Below are positions 10,797 through 20,040 of a DNA stretch of 64,000 nucleotides, piece by piece. The stretch spans positions 1,302,001 through 1,366,000 of the forward strand of contig NZ_CP063121.1 of NCBI RefSeq assembly GCF_014931415.1. Reading direction: 5' to 3'. The notes beneath the pieces are model-generated. The model saw only the letters and a list, made by a program, of their open reading frames with translations, had not been told where the DNA came from and ran no database searches. The stretch comes from Haemophilus parainfluenzae. Lineage in GTDB: Bacteria > Pseudomonadota > Gammaproteobacteria > Enterobacterales > Pasteurellaceae. The first letter of the stretch is position 1. The number at the start of each line of letters is the position of its first letter. Both the position numbers and the translations under genes were made by a program.

Positions 10797-13052
10797 TTAT
10801 GAGTTGTGTTCAGGTTCAACCACCACAATGTCAACATTACTATGTAATCCACGTGGTAATTGGGAGCCTTTTCTGCCGCGTTCCGCACGGAATTTTTGCA
10901 GATCTTCCGGTTTTAATGTGATTTTTCGTTTACCGGAATGGAACTCAAGGCTGGCTTGCTCTGAAATTAAGAACAATTTCACCAATAATTCTGACCGCGC
11001 TTTTGCATTCGCTGCTGGAATACTGATGATTTTGTTGCCTTTCCCTTTTGATAATGCCGGTAAATCCCGTACCGGAAAAATCAGCATTCGACCCGCTGAT
11101 GTGAGGGACACAAGAAGTGAGGCCAACTCGGAAAGTTTCTCAGGTTTCAAGACTTTCGCATTTTCTGGCAAAGAAATCAAGGCTTTTCCTGCTTTATTGC
11201 GTGCAATTAAATCTTCAAATTTGCAAATAAAACCGTATCCTGCATCTGATGCCATCAATAATTCTTGTTTTTCAGGTTCCATAATAACCTGTTCAATCGT
11301 CGCACCGGCCGGTAATGTGAGTTTACCGGTGAGCGGTTCACCTTGTGAACGCGCAGAAGGTAAACTTAATGGATCTAAAGCATAACTACGACCCGTACTA
11401 TCAATAAAGATCACAGGTTGATTACTTTTACCGCAAGCGTGCGCGAGATATTTATCGCCAGCTTTGTAGCTTAATCCTGCCGGATCAATGTCATGACCTT
11501 TTGCACAGCGTACCCAGCCCATTTCAGATAAGATGACGGTAACGGGTTCAGCAGGAGTCATTTCACTTTCAGAAATGGCTTTCGCTTCTTCACGTTCAAC
11601 TAATTGAGACATTCTAGGGCTGGTGTATTTTTTCGCATCTTCTTGAATTTCTTTTTTGATCAAGGTATTTAAGCGACGCTCAGATCCTAAAATTAATTCT
11701 AAATTTGACCGCTCTTCTTCGAGTTTATCTTTCTCAGCTTGTAATTGATGCTCTTCTAATTTAGCTAAATGGCGCAAACGTAAGTTTAAAATGGCTTCAG
11801 CCTGTTCATCACTTAAGTTAAAACGAGCCATTAAAACTTGTTTCGGTTCATCTTCAGTACGAATAATCTCAATGACTTTATCAATATTGAGGAAAGCAAT
11901 CATCAAGCCATCTAAAATGTGCAAACGAGCGAGTACTTTATCTAAACGATGTTGTAAACGACGCGTTACTGTTGTGCGACGGAATGTTAGCCATTCAGTG
12001 AGGACTTGAAGTAAGCCTTTCACGGCTGGTTTATGATCAAGCCCGATCATATTCATATTCACACGATAGCTTTTTTCAAGATCTGTCGTCGCAAATAAAT
12101 GCGCCATTAAGGCATCCGTGTCAACGCGATTTGAACGAGGCACAAGCACGATACGCACAGGGTTTTCATAATCTGCTTCATCACGAATATCTTCCACCAT
12201 TGGCAATTTTTTCGCCGTCATTTGCTCAGCGATTTGTGCAATGATTTTAGAGGGTGAAGATTGATGAGGAAGTGCACTAATGATGACTTCACCGTCTTCT
12301 TTATGCCATGTTGCACGCATTTTGATAGAACCACGACCGGTTTCGTACATTTTTCGAATATCATCTTTTGGTGAAATAATTTCCGCTTCAGTTGGGAAAT
12401 CTGGGCCTTGAATGATATTGAGTACATCATCTAATCCTGCTTTTGGATTATCTAATAGCAGAACAGCGGCATCCGCTACTTCATTAATATTGTGTGGTGG
12501 AATATCGGTTGCCATCCCGACGGCAATTCCGGTGGTGCCGTTTAACAGAATATGAGGCAAACGTGCAGGCAAATATTGTGGTTCTTCTAAAGTACCATCA
12601 AAGTTTGGTTGGAAATCAACGGTGCCTTGGCCTAATTCAGTTAATAGAATCTCAGAAATTTTGGACAGACGAGATTCTGTATAACGCATTGCCGCGAATG
12701 ATTTAGGATCATCTGGCGCCCCCCAGTTTCCTTGGCCATCCACTAAAGGATAACGGTAAGAAAAGGGCTGAGCCATTAATACCATGGCTTCATAACAGGC
12801 GGAGTCACCGTGTGGATGGAATTTACCTAACACATCACCGACGGTACGCGCAGATTTTTTAAATTTCGCTGCAGCATTTAAACCCAGTTCAGACATCGCA
12901 TAAACAATACGACGTTGGACAGGCTTTAAGCCATCACCAATAAAAGGTAATGCACGATCCATGATGACGTACATTGAATAATTAAGATAAGCCTTTTCTG
13001 TAAAGGTGCGAAGTGGCATCTGCTCGATGCCTTCGTAATTAATATTGCTCAT
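10797..13052 (-). CDS. parC: DNA topoisomerase IV subunit A
   Basis: Breakage-reunion subunit of the chromosome-decatenating type II topoisomerase. It has 751 residues, normal for the family. The N-terminal catalytic domain carries the active-site tyrosine in [10 protein letters not shown] (about 119-128), followed by a coiled coil and a C-terminal beta-pinwheel. The quinolone-resistance region reads [15 protein letters not shown] with Ser84 and Glu88 intact, the fluoroquinolone-susceptible residues at those two sites by Haemophilus numbering. It is the last gene of the parE-nirK-parC cluster, beginning 11 nt after nirK ends. Confidence 0.97.
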   Translation of the reverse strand: MSNINYEGIEQMPLRTFTEKAYLNYSMYVIMDRALPFIGDGLKPVQRRIVYAMSELGLNAAAKFKKSARTVGDVLGKFHPHGDSACYEAMVLMAQPFSYRYPLVDGQGNWGAPDDPKSFAAMRYTESRLSKISEILLTELGQGTVDFQPNFDGTLEEPQYLPARLPHILLNGTTGIAVGMATDIPPHNINEVADAAVLLLDNPKAGLDDVLNIIQGPDFPTEAEIISPKDDIRKMYETGRGSIKMRATWHKEDGEVIISALPHQSSPSKIIAQIAEQMTAKKLPMVEDIRDEADYENPVRIVLVPRSNRVDTDALMAHLFATTDLEKSYRVNMNMIGLDHKPAVKGLLQVLTEWLTFRRTTVTRRLQHRLDKVLARLHILDGLMIAFLNIDKVIEIIRTEDEPKQVLMARFNLSDEQAEAILNLRLRHLAKLEEHQLQAEKDKLEEERSNLELILGSERRLNTLIKKEIQEDAKKYTSPRMSQLVEREEAKAISESEMTPAEPVTVILSEMGWVRCAKGHDIDPAGLSYKAGDKYLAHACGKSNQPVIFIDSTGRSYALDPLSLPSARSQGEPLTGKLTLPAGATIEQVIMEPEKQELLMASDAGYGFICKFEDLIARNKAGKALISLPENAKVLKPEKLSELASLLVSLTSAGRMLIFPVRDLPALSKGKGNKIISIPAANAKARSELLVKLFLISEQASLEFHSGKRKITLKPEDLQKFRAERGRKGSQLPRGLHSNVDIVVVEPEHNS

Positions 13053-13063
13053 ATTTTTTTAAT

Positions 13064-14257
13064 CTATTTTCTGGTTGCACCGGAACTCGCATCAGAATGT
13101 TCGTGATGAGAATGCCCCATATCCATTCCTTTATGACTGTCAATTTCGTAAGGAACAGGTTGCGGTTTTTGTGGATTGGCTTCTTTAAAGGCTTCGTCTT
13201 TTAATTTGCCAGAATAAATAGTCGGATTTTTTTCGCCTTCGACCACGATTTGTCCCATCGTGCCTTTATTTACAGCACGGAAAATCGAGTGATCCATAAA
13301 GACATAAGTGCCCGGTACATCAATTCGAGTTTCCACCATGGTAGCACTGCCAGATGGAATCAAAGTTGTTTGAACATTATGATTAACAAGCGTACCGCCT
13401 TCCACATACACATTATCAAATACGGCACCAATTAAGTGGAAAGAAGAGCATAAATTTGGTCCAGCATTTCCTACAAATAGACGAATGCTTTCACCGGTTT
13501 TCGCTTTTAAGGCATTTCCGTCCATAGTTGCACCGACTTTACCGTTAAAGAGGACGTATTCAGGGCGTTCATCAATGGCCTTTTGCATACTGAATGGTTG
13601 CAAGCCAGGATCGCCAAATTCACCTTTGGTATAGAATTCACTTTGCATGATGTAGAATTCGCGATCCACTTTTGGCAAGCCTTCTTTTGGCTCAACTAAA
13701 ACTAAACCATACATCCCCTTGGCAAGGTGAATATCCACAGGCTGACTGCCACAGTGGTATAGATAAATCCCCGAACGTAACGCTCTAAATTGGAAGGTTG
13801 ATGTTCGCGTTGGTGGCGTTTCACTTGCGAGTGCTCCGCCCATTGGCACAGCGGCAGCATGAAAATCGATGCTGTGCGGCATCATTGAACTCGCTGAGTT
13901 GGAAAGTTGCACTTCCACCATATCACCTTCGCGTACACGAATGAATGGCGCAGGCACGCTACCATTTAATGTCCAGAATTTAAATTGCACACCATCCATT
14001 AAATCCATAATTTGCTCAAGTGCGGTCAGTTTTACCACGACTTTTGCTGGATAGTTACGTTCAATCGGTTTTGGCACATTTGGCGCAAGTGTTAGTTCAG
14101 CTTCAATTTCTGGTAAATTCTCAACTGCAGTAGTTGCTGTATTTGAGGCTTTTTCTTCCGCTTGAGCAGAAGGAATAAGGCTTAAACCAGCACCTAATGT
14201 AATTGTTGCTAGGCCTAGTGCACTGTTTTTAAAAAAATCTCGACGTTGTTCGTTCAT
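13064..14257 (-). CDS. nirK: copper-containing nitrite reductase (NirK/AniA type) with Tat signal
   Basis: Periplasmic enzyme reducing nitrite to nitric oxide. I start it at the ATG at 14257 (MNEQRRDFFK; TGAGGT ribosome site 5 nt away); an upstream in-frame TTG at 14269 is less likely. Residues 5-33 are a twin-arginine signal (RRDFFK, hydrophobic core, AQA cleavage site), as expected for an enzyme exported folded. Two cupredoxin domains follow with a complete ligand set: type 1 Cu His128, Cys169, His177, Met182; type 2 Cu His133, His168, His323; catalytic Asp131 and His274. The sequence is closer to neisserial AniA than to classical NirK, but there is no lipobox. The C-terminus is rich in His and Met (MDMGHSHHEH). 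It lies between parE (16 nt) and parC (11 nt) without an obvious promoter of its own. Confidence 0.93.
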   Translation of the reverse strand: MNEQRRDFFKNSALGLATITLGAGLSLIPSAQAEEKASNTATTAVENLPEIEAELTLAPNVPKPIERNYPAKVVVKLTALEQIMDLMDGVQFKFWTLNGSVPAPFIRVREGDMVEVQLSNSASSMMPHSIDFHAAAVPMGGALASETPPTRTSTFQFRALRSGIYLYHCGSQPVDIHLAKGMYGLVLVEPKEGLPKVDREFYIMQSEFYTKGEFGDPGLQPFSMQKAIDERPEYVLFNGKVGATMDGNALKAKTGESIRLFVGNAGPNLCSSFHLIGAVFDNVYVEGGTLVNHNVQTTLIPSGSATMVETRIDVPGTYVFMDHSIFRAVNKGTMGQIVVEGEKNPTIYSGKLKDEAFKEANPQKPQPVPYEIDSHKGMDMGHSHHEHSDASSGATRK

Positions 14258-14273
14258 GATTGACCTCAAATAA

Positions 14274-16172
14274 TTAAACAGCTAAATCCACTTGGTCGCC
14301 ATTGGTTTGTAACCAATTTTTGCGATCTTCCGCTCGTTTTTTGGCAAGTAACATATCCATTAATTCTAATGTTTCCGCGCCTTGATCTTCGCCTAGCTCA
14401 TAGGTTAATTGAACTAAACGACGTGTATTCGGATCCATGGTGGTTTCACGTAATTGTGATGGATCCATTTCACCTAAACCTTTGAATCGTTGTACGTTTA
14501 AAGTGCCTTTTTTACCTTTTAAGCGTTCTAAAATTGCTTCTTTTTCGTTTTCATCGAGGGCATAAAAGACTTCTTTACCTAAGTCGATACGATAGAGTGG
14601 TGGCATTGCCACATAAACGTGTCCATCTTGAACCAATTTAGGGAAGTGACGTAAAAAGAGCGCACAGAGTAGGGTGGCGATATGCAAACCATCAGAGTCC
14701 GCATCGGCTAAAATACAGACTTTCCCGTAACGAAGTTGAGATAAGTCTTCATTATCAGGATCGATACCAAGCGCCACAGCAATATCATGAATTTCGGTTG
14801 AACCAAGCACTTGATCACTAGCAACTTCCCAAGTATTTAAGATTTTTCCGCGTAACGGTAGGATCGCTTGATATTCACGGTCTCGCGCCTGTTTGGCCGA
14901 GCCGCCCGCAGAGTCACCCTCTACTAAGAATAATTCAGTTTTTTCTAAATTTTGTGATGCACAATCGGCTAATTTACCCGGTAGAGCAGGACCACTCACT
15001 AATTTTTTACGCACAACTTTTTTGGCTGCATTCAGACGACGTTGTGCAGAACTGATCGCCATTTCAGCTAAGCGATCTGCATCCTGTACGTTTTGATTCA
15101 ACCATAAACTGAAGGCATCTTTTAAAACACCCGCAACAAAGACCGCACTTTGACGGGAAGATAAACGTTCTTTTGTTTGGCCAGCAAATTGAGCATCTTG
15201 CATTTTCAGTGAAAGAATATAAGCACAGCGATCCCAAATATCATCTGCCGTTAATTTCACGCCACGTGGTAATTTATTGCGGAATTCGCAATATTCAGTC
15301 ATGGCATTGAGCAAGCCTTGGCGAAGACCATTTACGTGTGTTCCGCCTTGTACCGTAGGAATCAAGTTTACATAGCTTTCTGCAATAAGCTCACCACCTT
15401 CCGGCAACCATAATAATGCCCAGCTTACCGCTTCGGTGGAGCCTTTAAATTCACCGACAAAAGGTTTTTCAGGTAAGATTTCAAAACCATTCACCGCTTC
15501 GGTTAAGTAATCCGATAAACCATCTTGATAACACCACACATCTTCGGTGTTATTCACTTTATCGACAAATTTAATTTCTAAGCCTGAACAAAGCACGGCT
15601 TTAGCACGCAATAAGTGGCGTAAACGGCTGACAGAAAAATTCTTGCTATCAAAATATTTTGGGTTTGGTTTGAAGTGGACGGTGGTACCGGTTGTACGTC
15701 TGCCACAAGTCCCGATGACTTCTAATTCTTCTACTTTTACGCCATTTTCAAAGGCAATTTTATACACTTCACCGTTACGTTTAACTTGAATATCAACGCG
15801 TTCAGAAAGGGCATTAACGACAGATATTCCCACCCCGTGTAAACCACCGGCAAATTCATAGTTTTTATTCGAGAATTTACCGCCAGCGTGAAGTTTAGTT
15901 AAGATCACTTCGACACCAGAAACGCCTTCCGTTGGGTGAATATCCACCGGCATCCCGCGTCCATTATCAATGACTTCAAGCGATTGATCAGCGTGTAAAA
16001 TCACTTCAACTTTGGTGGCAAAACCTGCAAGGGCTTCGTCCACACTGTTATCAATAACTTCTTGTGCAAGATGATTTGGACGGGTAGTGTCCGTATACAT
16101 GCCGGGGCGAATTTGCACCGGTTCGAGATCTTTCAGAACCGTAATTTCTTGAGCAGAATAATTTGTAGTCAT
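14274..16172 (-). CDS. parE: DNA topoisomerase IV subunit B
   Basis: ATPase subunit partnering ParC. The 632-residue protein shows the GHKL ATPase fold (EVIDNSVDEALAG, DNGRGMPVD, GGLHGVGISVVNALS), a transducer domain, and the TOPRIM region (FLVEGDSAGGSAKQARDR, ILADADSDGLH) ending in KGLGEMDPSQL. All motifs are intact. It is the first gene of the leftward parE-nirK-parC cluster; its promoter must lie in 16173-16270, between it and the queC terminator. Confidence 0.97.
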   Translation of the reverse strand: MTTNYSAQEITVLKDLEPVQIRPGMYTDTTRPNHLAQEVIDNSVDEALAGFATKVEVILHADQSLEVIDNGRGMPVDIHPTEGVSGVEVILTKLHAGGKFSNKNYEFAGGLHGVGISVVNALSERVDIQVKRNGEVYKIAFENGVKVEELEVIGTCGRRTTGTTVHFKPNPKYFDSKNFSVSRLRHLLRAKAVLCSGLEIKFVDKVNNTEDVWCYQDGLSDYLTEAVNGFEILPEKPFVGEFKGSTEAVSWALLWLPEGGELIAESYVNLIPTVQGGTHVNGLRQGLLNAMTEYCEFRNKLPRGVKLTADDIWDRCAYILSLKMQDAQFAGQTKERLSSRQSAVFVAGVLKDAFSLWLNQNVQDADRLAEMAISSAQRRLNAAKKVVRKKLVSGPALPGKLADCASQNLEKTELFLVEGDSAGGSAKQARDREYQAILPLRGKILNTWEVASDQVLGSTEIHDIAVALGIDPDNEDLSQLRYGKVCILADADSDGLHIATLLCALFLRHFPKLVQDGHVYVAMPPLYRIDLGKEVFYALDENEKEAILERLKGKKGTLNVQRFKGLGEMDPSQLRETTMDPNTRRLVQLTYELGEDQGAETLELMDMLLAKKRAEDRKNWLQTNGDQVDLAV

Positions 16173-16277
16173 TTTTAAAATTAGTTACTTATTTATAAAA
16201 AATTGGCGTGATTTTATCAAAAAATGACGCGTTTATAAAATCAAAGATAAGAAAAGGGAAGGATATTAGATTAACTA

Positions 16278-16318
16278 AAAGTGCGGTCAAAATTTGACGT
16301 GAATTTTGACCGCACTTT
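16278..16318 (-). terminator. USS-pair terminator of queC
   Basis: A 17-bp perfect inverted repeat (AAAGTGCGGTCAAAATT / AATTTTGACCGCACTTT, loop TGACGTG) made of two oppositely oriented uptake sequences. It is placed 50 nt after the queC stop; on the minus strand it is followed by a short T-rich tract. Confidence 0.85.
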
Positions 16319-16367
16319 GGATTCATTTGAACCGATTTAATCTGCTATAGATTGAGTTATCTCAATA

Positions 16368-17045
16368 CTAAGCTTTTGCTTTTGTGGCTAAATATTCCTG
16401 CAAGCCTTTATCTCTCAATTTGCAGCTCGGGCATTCTCCACAGCCTCCTTCAACACCTTCGTAGCAAGTGTGAGTATGCTGACGAATATAATCTAACGCT
16501 CCTAACTCATCGGCAAGAGCCCAGGTTTGGGCTTTAGTGAGATACATTAACGGTGTTTTTAAATTGAACGGATAATCCATGGCTAAATTAAGGGTGACAT
16601 TCATGGATTTGATAAACACATCACGGCAATCGGGATAGCCACTGTAATCCGTTTCGCATACGCCTGTGATAATGTCATTAATGCCTTGTCCTTTAGCATA
16701 GATCGCGGCATACAATAAGAAGAGTGCGTTGCGGCCATCCACAAAAGTATTCGGTAATTCACCATCTTTTTGTTCAATATCAGCATTGGCATCCATTAAG
16801 GCATTATGGGTAATGGATTTGATAGCTGATGTATCAATCAACGTTTGTTTCACACCGAGATCCTGAGCGATCCAACAGGCTTTTTCTAATTCAATGGCAT
16901 GTCGTTGACCGTATTGAAAGGTGACCGTTTCCACATTTTCCACGCCATATTCAGCAATGGCTTGAATTAAACAGGTTGTGGAATCTTGTCCACCAGAGAA
17001 GATCACAAGGGCTTTACGATTGTGATTAGGATTTGAAATATTCAT
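16368..17045 (-). CDS. queC: 7-cyano-7-deazaguanine (preQ0) synthase QueC
   Basis: Converts 7-carboxy-7-deazaguanine to preQ0 with ATP and ammonia in queuosine biosynthesis. The 225-residue protein has the PP-loop ATPase motif [13 protein letters not shown] (about 14-26) and a C-terminal zinc site made of Cys in [19 protein letters not shown] (about 193-211). Length is normal. It is monocistronic, preceded by a preQ1-I riboswitch whose 3' end contains the ribosome-binding AGG. Confidence 0.96.
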   Translation of the reverse strand: MNISNPNHNRKALVIFSGGQDSTTCLIQAIAEYGVENVETVTFQYGQRHAIELEKACWIAQDLGVKQTLIDTSAIKSITHNALMDANADIEQKDGELPNTFVDGRNALFLLYAAIYAKGQGINDIITGVCETDYSGYPDCRDVFIKSMNVTLNLAMDYPFNLKTPLMYLTKAQTWALADELGALDYIRQHTHTCYEGVEGGCGECPSCKLRDKGLQEYLATKAKA

Positions 17046-17051
17046 AGGATA

Positions 17052-17087
17052 CCTAGTTTTTTTATGTAGGAGGTTTGCGAACTACAA
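17052..17087 (-). promoter_or_regulatory. preQ1-I riboswitch controlling queC translation
   Basis: The minus-strand leader folds as the small class I preQ1 aptamer. Helix P1 is UGUAG / CUACA around the loop UUCGCAAACCUC, followed by the A-rich tail UAAAAAAACUAGG. The terminal AGG is also the Shine-Dalgarno sequence, 6 nt before the queC ATG. Pseudoknot formation with the CC of the loop on preQ1 binding would therefore hide the ribosome site, as in the Thermoanaerobacter type. Identification is by eye from the consensus pattern and from the pathway match. Confidence 0.85.
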
Positions 17088-17215
17088 GTTAAAAATGAGG
17101 CGGTATTGTAGAAGTCAAAGATAAATTTTGCAAGAAAAGGACTAATTTAAGCAGGAAAATACGGAGAGAATTGTGATACAATTTTAACAACTTAGTTTTA
17201 AAAAAGGTAAACACA

Positions 17216-17359
17216 ATGAAAAAATTAATTCTTATTGTTATTGGTGCATTAGTAATTTCAGCTTGCGCAAATAAAGACGTTTATTTTAATGGTTCGGAAG
17301 GATCCCATTCAGGCATGAAATTTGATAAAGACACTCGTCATTGGGGCGTTAATCAATAA
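17216..17359 (+). CDS. small putative lipoprotein, 47 residues
   Basis: Frame of 48 codons with a good ribosome site (AAAGGT, 8 nt before ATG). It encodes MKKLILIVIGALVISAC, a textbook lipoprotein signal with lipobox VISAC and lipidated Cys17. A 30-residue polar tail beginning ANKDVYFNGSEGSH follows. The residue after Cys is Ala, compatible with outer-membrane sorting. It stands alone between divergently oriented queC and the convergent ribA and has its own terminator. I do not recognise a characterised family. Confidence 0.78.
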   Translation: MKKLILIVIGALVISACANKDVYFNGSEGSHSGMKFDKDTRHWGVNQ

Positions 17360-17374
17360 TTGTTTTGATAAAAG

Positions 17375-17404
17375 AAAAGCCATACTGTTGTATGGCTTTT
17401 TTAT
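17375..17404. terminator. bidirectional terminator between the small lipoprotein gene and ribA
   Basis: AAAAGCCATAC / GTATGGCTTTT, 11-bp stem, loop TGTT. T runs follow on both strands; its end touches the ribA stop codon. Confidence 0.88.
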
Positions 17405-18051
17405 TAAATCACTTCTTCTTGGCAATGTGGGCAAGTCATTAAATGCTCTTCATTATTATGCACAATATAGTGGCCCATTTTTTTCGCTTTAGTATCAAGA
17501 TATTTCGTATTGTAACGGTTTTCACCTACATTCAACGGTACACGTTCTACGATATTAATGCCCGCTTTTTTCATCGTTTCTACTTTTTGCGGGTTGTTTG
17601 TCATCAAGCGAACTTGTTTCACCCCTAATAATTCAAACATATCAGCACACACATTAAAGTTACGCTCATCGGCTTTAAAACCTAATGCAAGATTGGCTTC
17701 AATAGTATCCATGCCTTGATCTTGTAAGTAATAAGCACGAATTTTATTAATTAGACCAATACCACGGCCTTCTTCACGATGATAGATCAATACACCTCGA
17801 CCCGCTTCACTAATTTGACGTAATGCGGCTGCAAGCTGGAAACCGCAATCACATTTTAAACTGTGTAATGCATCACCCGTTAAGCATTCAGAATGAATAC
17901 GGGCGAGCACAGGCTCATCTTGGTTTGAAATATCACCCATTACTAATGCGATGTGTTCTTTTTTTGTATCGGGAAATTCAAATCCGACCATTTTAAATAT
18001 GCCATATTCGGTAGGCAAATTGGCTTGGGCAACCAGTTGGATTTTTGACAT
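17404..18051 (-). CDS. ribA: GTP cyclohydrolase II
   Basis: First committed step of riboflavin synthesis: GTP to 2,5-diamino-6-ribosylamino-4(3H)-pyrimidinone 5'-phosphate, formate and pyrophosphate. The 215 residues carry the zinc cysteines in [15 protein letters not shown] (about 55-69) and the catalytic/GTP-binding [10 protein letters not shown] (about 91-100), without a fused RibB domain. The extreme C-terminus CPHCQEEVI adds a CxxC pair. The promoter region is shared with the divergent pgpB. Confidence 0.95.
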   Translation of the reverse strand: MSKIQLVAQANLPTEYGIFKMVGFEFPDTKKEHIALVMGDISNQDEPVLARIHSECLTGDALHSLKCDCGFQLAAALRQISEAGRGVLIYHREEGRGIGLINKIRAYYLQDQGMDTIEANLALGFKADERNFNVCADMFELLGVKQVRLMTNNPQKVETMKKAGINIVERVPLNVGENRYNTKYLDTKAKKMGHYIVHNNEEHLMTCPHCQEEVI

Positions 18052-18118
18052 AACTTATCCTTTTTTCAACTTTATTCTGCTAAAATATGCACTTTATTTT
18101 TATTATCAAGAGGCAACA

Positions 18119-18844
18119 ATGTTTAAAAGGCTGTCATTATATACGTTATTCCTTTGTCTTGTACCATTTTTTGTTTGGGGTTTTGCTTATCATTGGCATG
18201 GAAACAACCAATTAATGGAATGGGATTATTGGCTTTATCTTTTAACCGAAACTGGTAGCGTACCTTACGCTTTAATTACCTGTGGTGTATTTGCTTTACT
18301 TTTCCGTTTTCTTTTTGAAAATCGTAAACAATGGATTATGGGCGTGATTGTAATGGGGCTGTCGGTATTATCCACACAAGTAATTAAAACAGGTTTAAAA
18401 ACGGTTTTTGCCGAGCCACGTCCTTTTACCGTCTATTTAGCGGAAAAAACAGAAAGTACGACGGATGCCTTTTATCATCAAGATCGTTCAGAACGTGCGA
18501 AATTAGTGGATAAATTTTATTCGACCCAAGCCGATACGCCAGCATGGCTAAAAGCCCATTATGAAGATGAAACCGGTTATTCTTTCCCATCTGGTCATTC
18601 TATTTTTGCCGCTACTTGGCTTATGTTAGCCGTTGGATTTAGCCAATTATTAGGGAAGCGTTCTTTTAAAGCAGAATTGCTTATTGGTGCGATGACCATT
18701 TGGGGCGTATTAATGTTGATTAGCCGCGTACGCCTTGGAATGCATTATCCAATCGATTTATTTGTGGCGATAATTTCGGCGTGGATTGTTCATTTGATTA
18801 TTTTTGGTTTCTTGCAGAAGAAAGGCTTGTTTAACAATAAATAG
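18119..18844 (+). CDS. pgpB: phosphatidylglycerophosphatase / undecaprenyl-diphosphate phosphatase PgpB
   Basis: Inner-membrane PAP2-family phosphatase acting on lipid phosphates. I take the ATG at 18119 (AAGAGG ribosome site), giving 241 residues; longer upstream extensions would overlap ribA antisense and add non-family sequence. The PAP2 motifs are complete: KTVFAEPRP (C1), FPSGHS (C2), SRVRLGMHYPIDL (C3) with the catalytic His residues. About six membrane helices surround a periplasmic loop rich in charged residues between C1 and C2. A terminator follows. Confidence 0.9.
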   Translation: MFKRLSLYTLFLCLVPFFVWGFAYHWHGNNQLMEWDYWLYLLTETGSVPYALITCGVFALLFRFLFENRKQWIMGVIVMGLSVLSTQVIKTGLKTVFAEPRPFTVYLAEKTESTTDAFYHQDRSERAKLVDKFYSTQADTPAWLKAHYEDETGYSFPSGHSIFAATWLMLAVGFSQLLGKRSFKAELLIGAMTIWGVLMLISRVRLGMHYPIDLFVAIISAWIVHLIIFGFLQKKGLFNNK

Positions 18845-18847
18845 CAT

Positions 18848-18884
18848 CAAAGACCGGTTTTAGTGATAAAGCCGGTCTTTTTAT
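18848..18884 (+). terminator. terminator of pgpB
   Basis: AAAGACCGG(T)TTT pairs with AAA(G)CCGGTCTTT around AGTGAT, followed by TTTTT. Confidence 0.85.
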
Positions 18885-18987
18885 TGCTTGTAGAAAATAT
18901 GATTTTTATCATGGATTTTCATTTTGATTTCAAGGAAAATACAGTCCAGACATTCCAACAATTTTGACCGCTCTTTGAGGAGACAAT

Positions 18988-19905
18988 ATGTATTACGGTA
19001 TTGATATCGGTGGCACAAAGATTGAATTGGCTGCTTTTAATGAAAAATTAGAAAAACTTTATACCGAGCGCGTGCCAACGCCACAAACAGATTATCAAGA
19101 TTGGTTACAAGCGATCAAAACGCTAGTAGAACGTGCTGATGCCCACTTTGGTGAAAAAGGCACAGTAGGTTTAGGTTTGCCTGGATTTGTTAATTTAACA
19201 ACTGGGCTTGCTGAAGTGACGAATATTCGTGTTGCAGATAATAAGCCCATTTTAGCCGATCTTGAACGCGTTTTAGATCGTGAAGTGCGGGCAGAAAATG
19301 ATGCAAATTGTTTTGCACTCTCTGAAGCCTGTGATGAAGAAAATACCCAATATCCTTCTGTGTTAGGGCTTATTTTGGGGACAGGCTTTGGTGGTGGTTT
19401 TGTAATTAATGGCAAAATTCACTCGGGACAAGTCGGGATGGCAGGGGAGTTAGGCCACCTTCAATTAAATTATCATGCCTTAAAGTTATTAGGCTGGGAT
19501 AAAGCGCCAATTTACCAATGTGGTTGTGGCAATCAGGCCTGTTTAGATACGTATATTTCTGGTCGCGGCTTTGAAATGTTGTACCGTGATTTAAAAGGGG
19601 AAGAGTTATCCGCCAAAGAAATTATTGATCGCTTTTATGCGAAAGAGGAAAGTGCGGTTGATTTTGTTCGTATTTTTGTGGAGTTAGCGGCGATTTCTAT
19701 TGGCAATATTATCACGGCATTTGATCCGCATATGATAGTGCTCGGTGGAGGGTTATCGAATTTTGATTATCTTTATGAAGCCTTACCAAAAGCATTACCC
19801 GCTCATTTAATGCGTAGTGCGAAAGTGCCACCAATTAAAAAAGCAAAACATGGTGATTCCGGTGGTGTTCGTGGAGCTGCAGCATTATTTTTAAACTGTG
19901 AATAG
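18988..19905 (+). CDS. nagK: N-acetyl-D-glucosamine kinase (ROK family)
   Basis: Phosphorylates cytosolic GlcNAc to GlcNAc-6-phosphate during amino-sugar or peptidoglycan recycling. The 305-residue ROK protein has the ATP motif [10 protein letters not shown] at the N-terminus, the second phosphate loop [10 protein letters not shown] (about 131-140), GELGHLQL, and the ROK zinc motif [17 protein letters not shown] (about 179-195). ROK substrate specificity is hard to read from sequence. The nagK call rests on overall similarity to the Haemophilus enzyme and on the neighbouring symporter, which I recall in the same order in H. influenzae. A USS variant with one mismatch (GACCGCTCTT) lies just before the ribosome site. 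Confidence 0.88.
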   Translation: MYYGIDIGGTKIELAAFNEKLEKLYTERVPTPQTDYQDWLQAIKTLVERADAHFGEKGTVGLGLPGFVNLTTGLAEVTNIRVADNKPILADLERVLDREVRAENDANCFALSEACDEENTQYPSVLGLILGTGFGGGFVINGKIHSGQVGMAGELGHLQLNYHALKLLGWDKAPIYQCGCGNQACLDTYISGRGFEMLYRDLKGEELSAKEIIDRFYAKEESAVDFVRIFVELAAISIGNIITAFDPHMIVLGGGLSNFDYLYEALPKALPAHLMRSAKVPPIKKAKHGDSGGVRGAAALFLNCE

Positions 19906-19959
19906 ATTTAATCTAAAAATACAGTGAAAATTTGAATAAATTTTATATTATAGGATAAG

Positions 19960-19994
19960 AATCCAGTTTTTCTTTAAGAAAACTGGATTTTTTC
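19960..19994 (+). terminator. terminator between nagK and the AGCS symporter gene
   Basis: AATCCAGTTTT / AAAACTGGATT stem with loop TCTTTAAG, followed by TTTTC. It separates two genes transcribed in the same direction. Confidence 0.85.
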
Positions 19995-20040
19995 TTTTGT
20001 CTCTCTACAATCAGAATATTGATTTTTTAGTGAGGTTTTT

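Noticed and set aside
10804..11385. A 193-codon plus-strand frame opposite parC
   Set aside because: It is antisense to a clearly real gene; codon composition mirrors parC.
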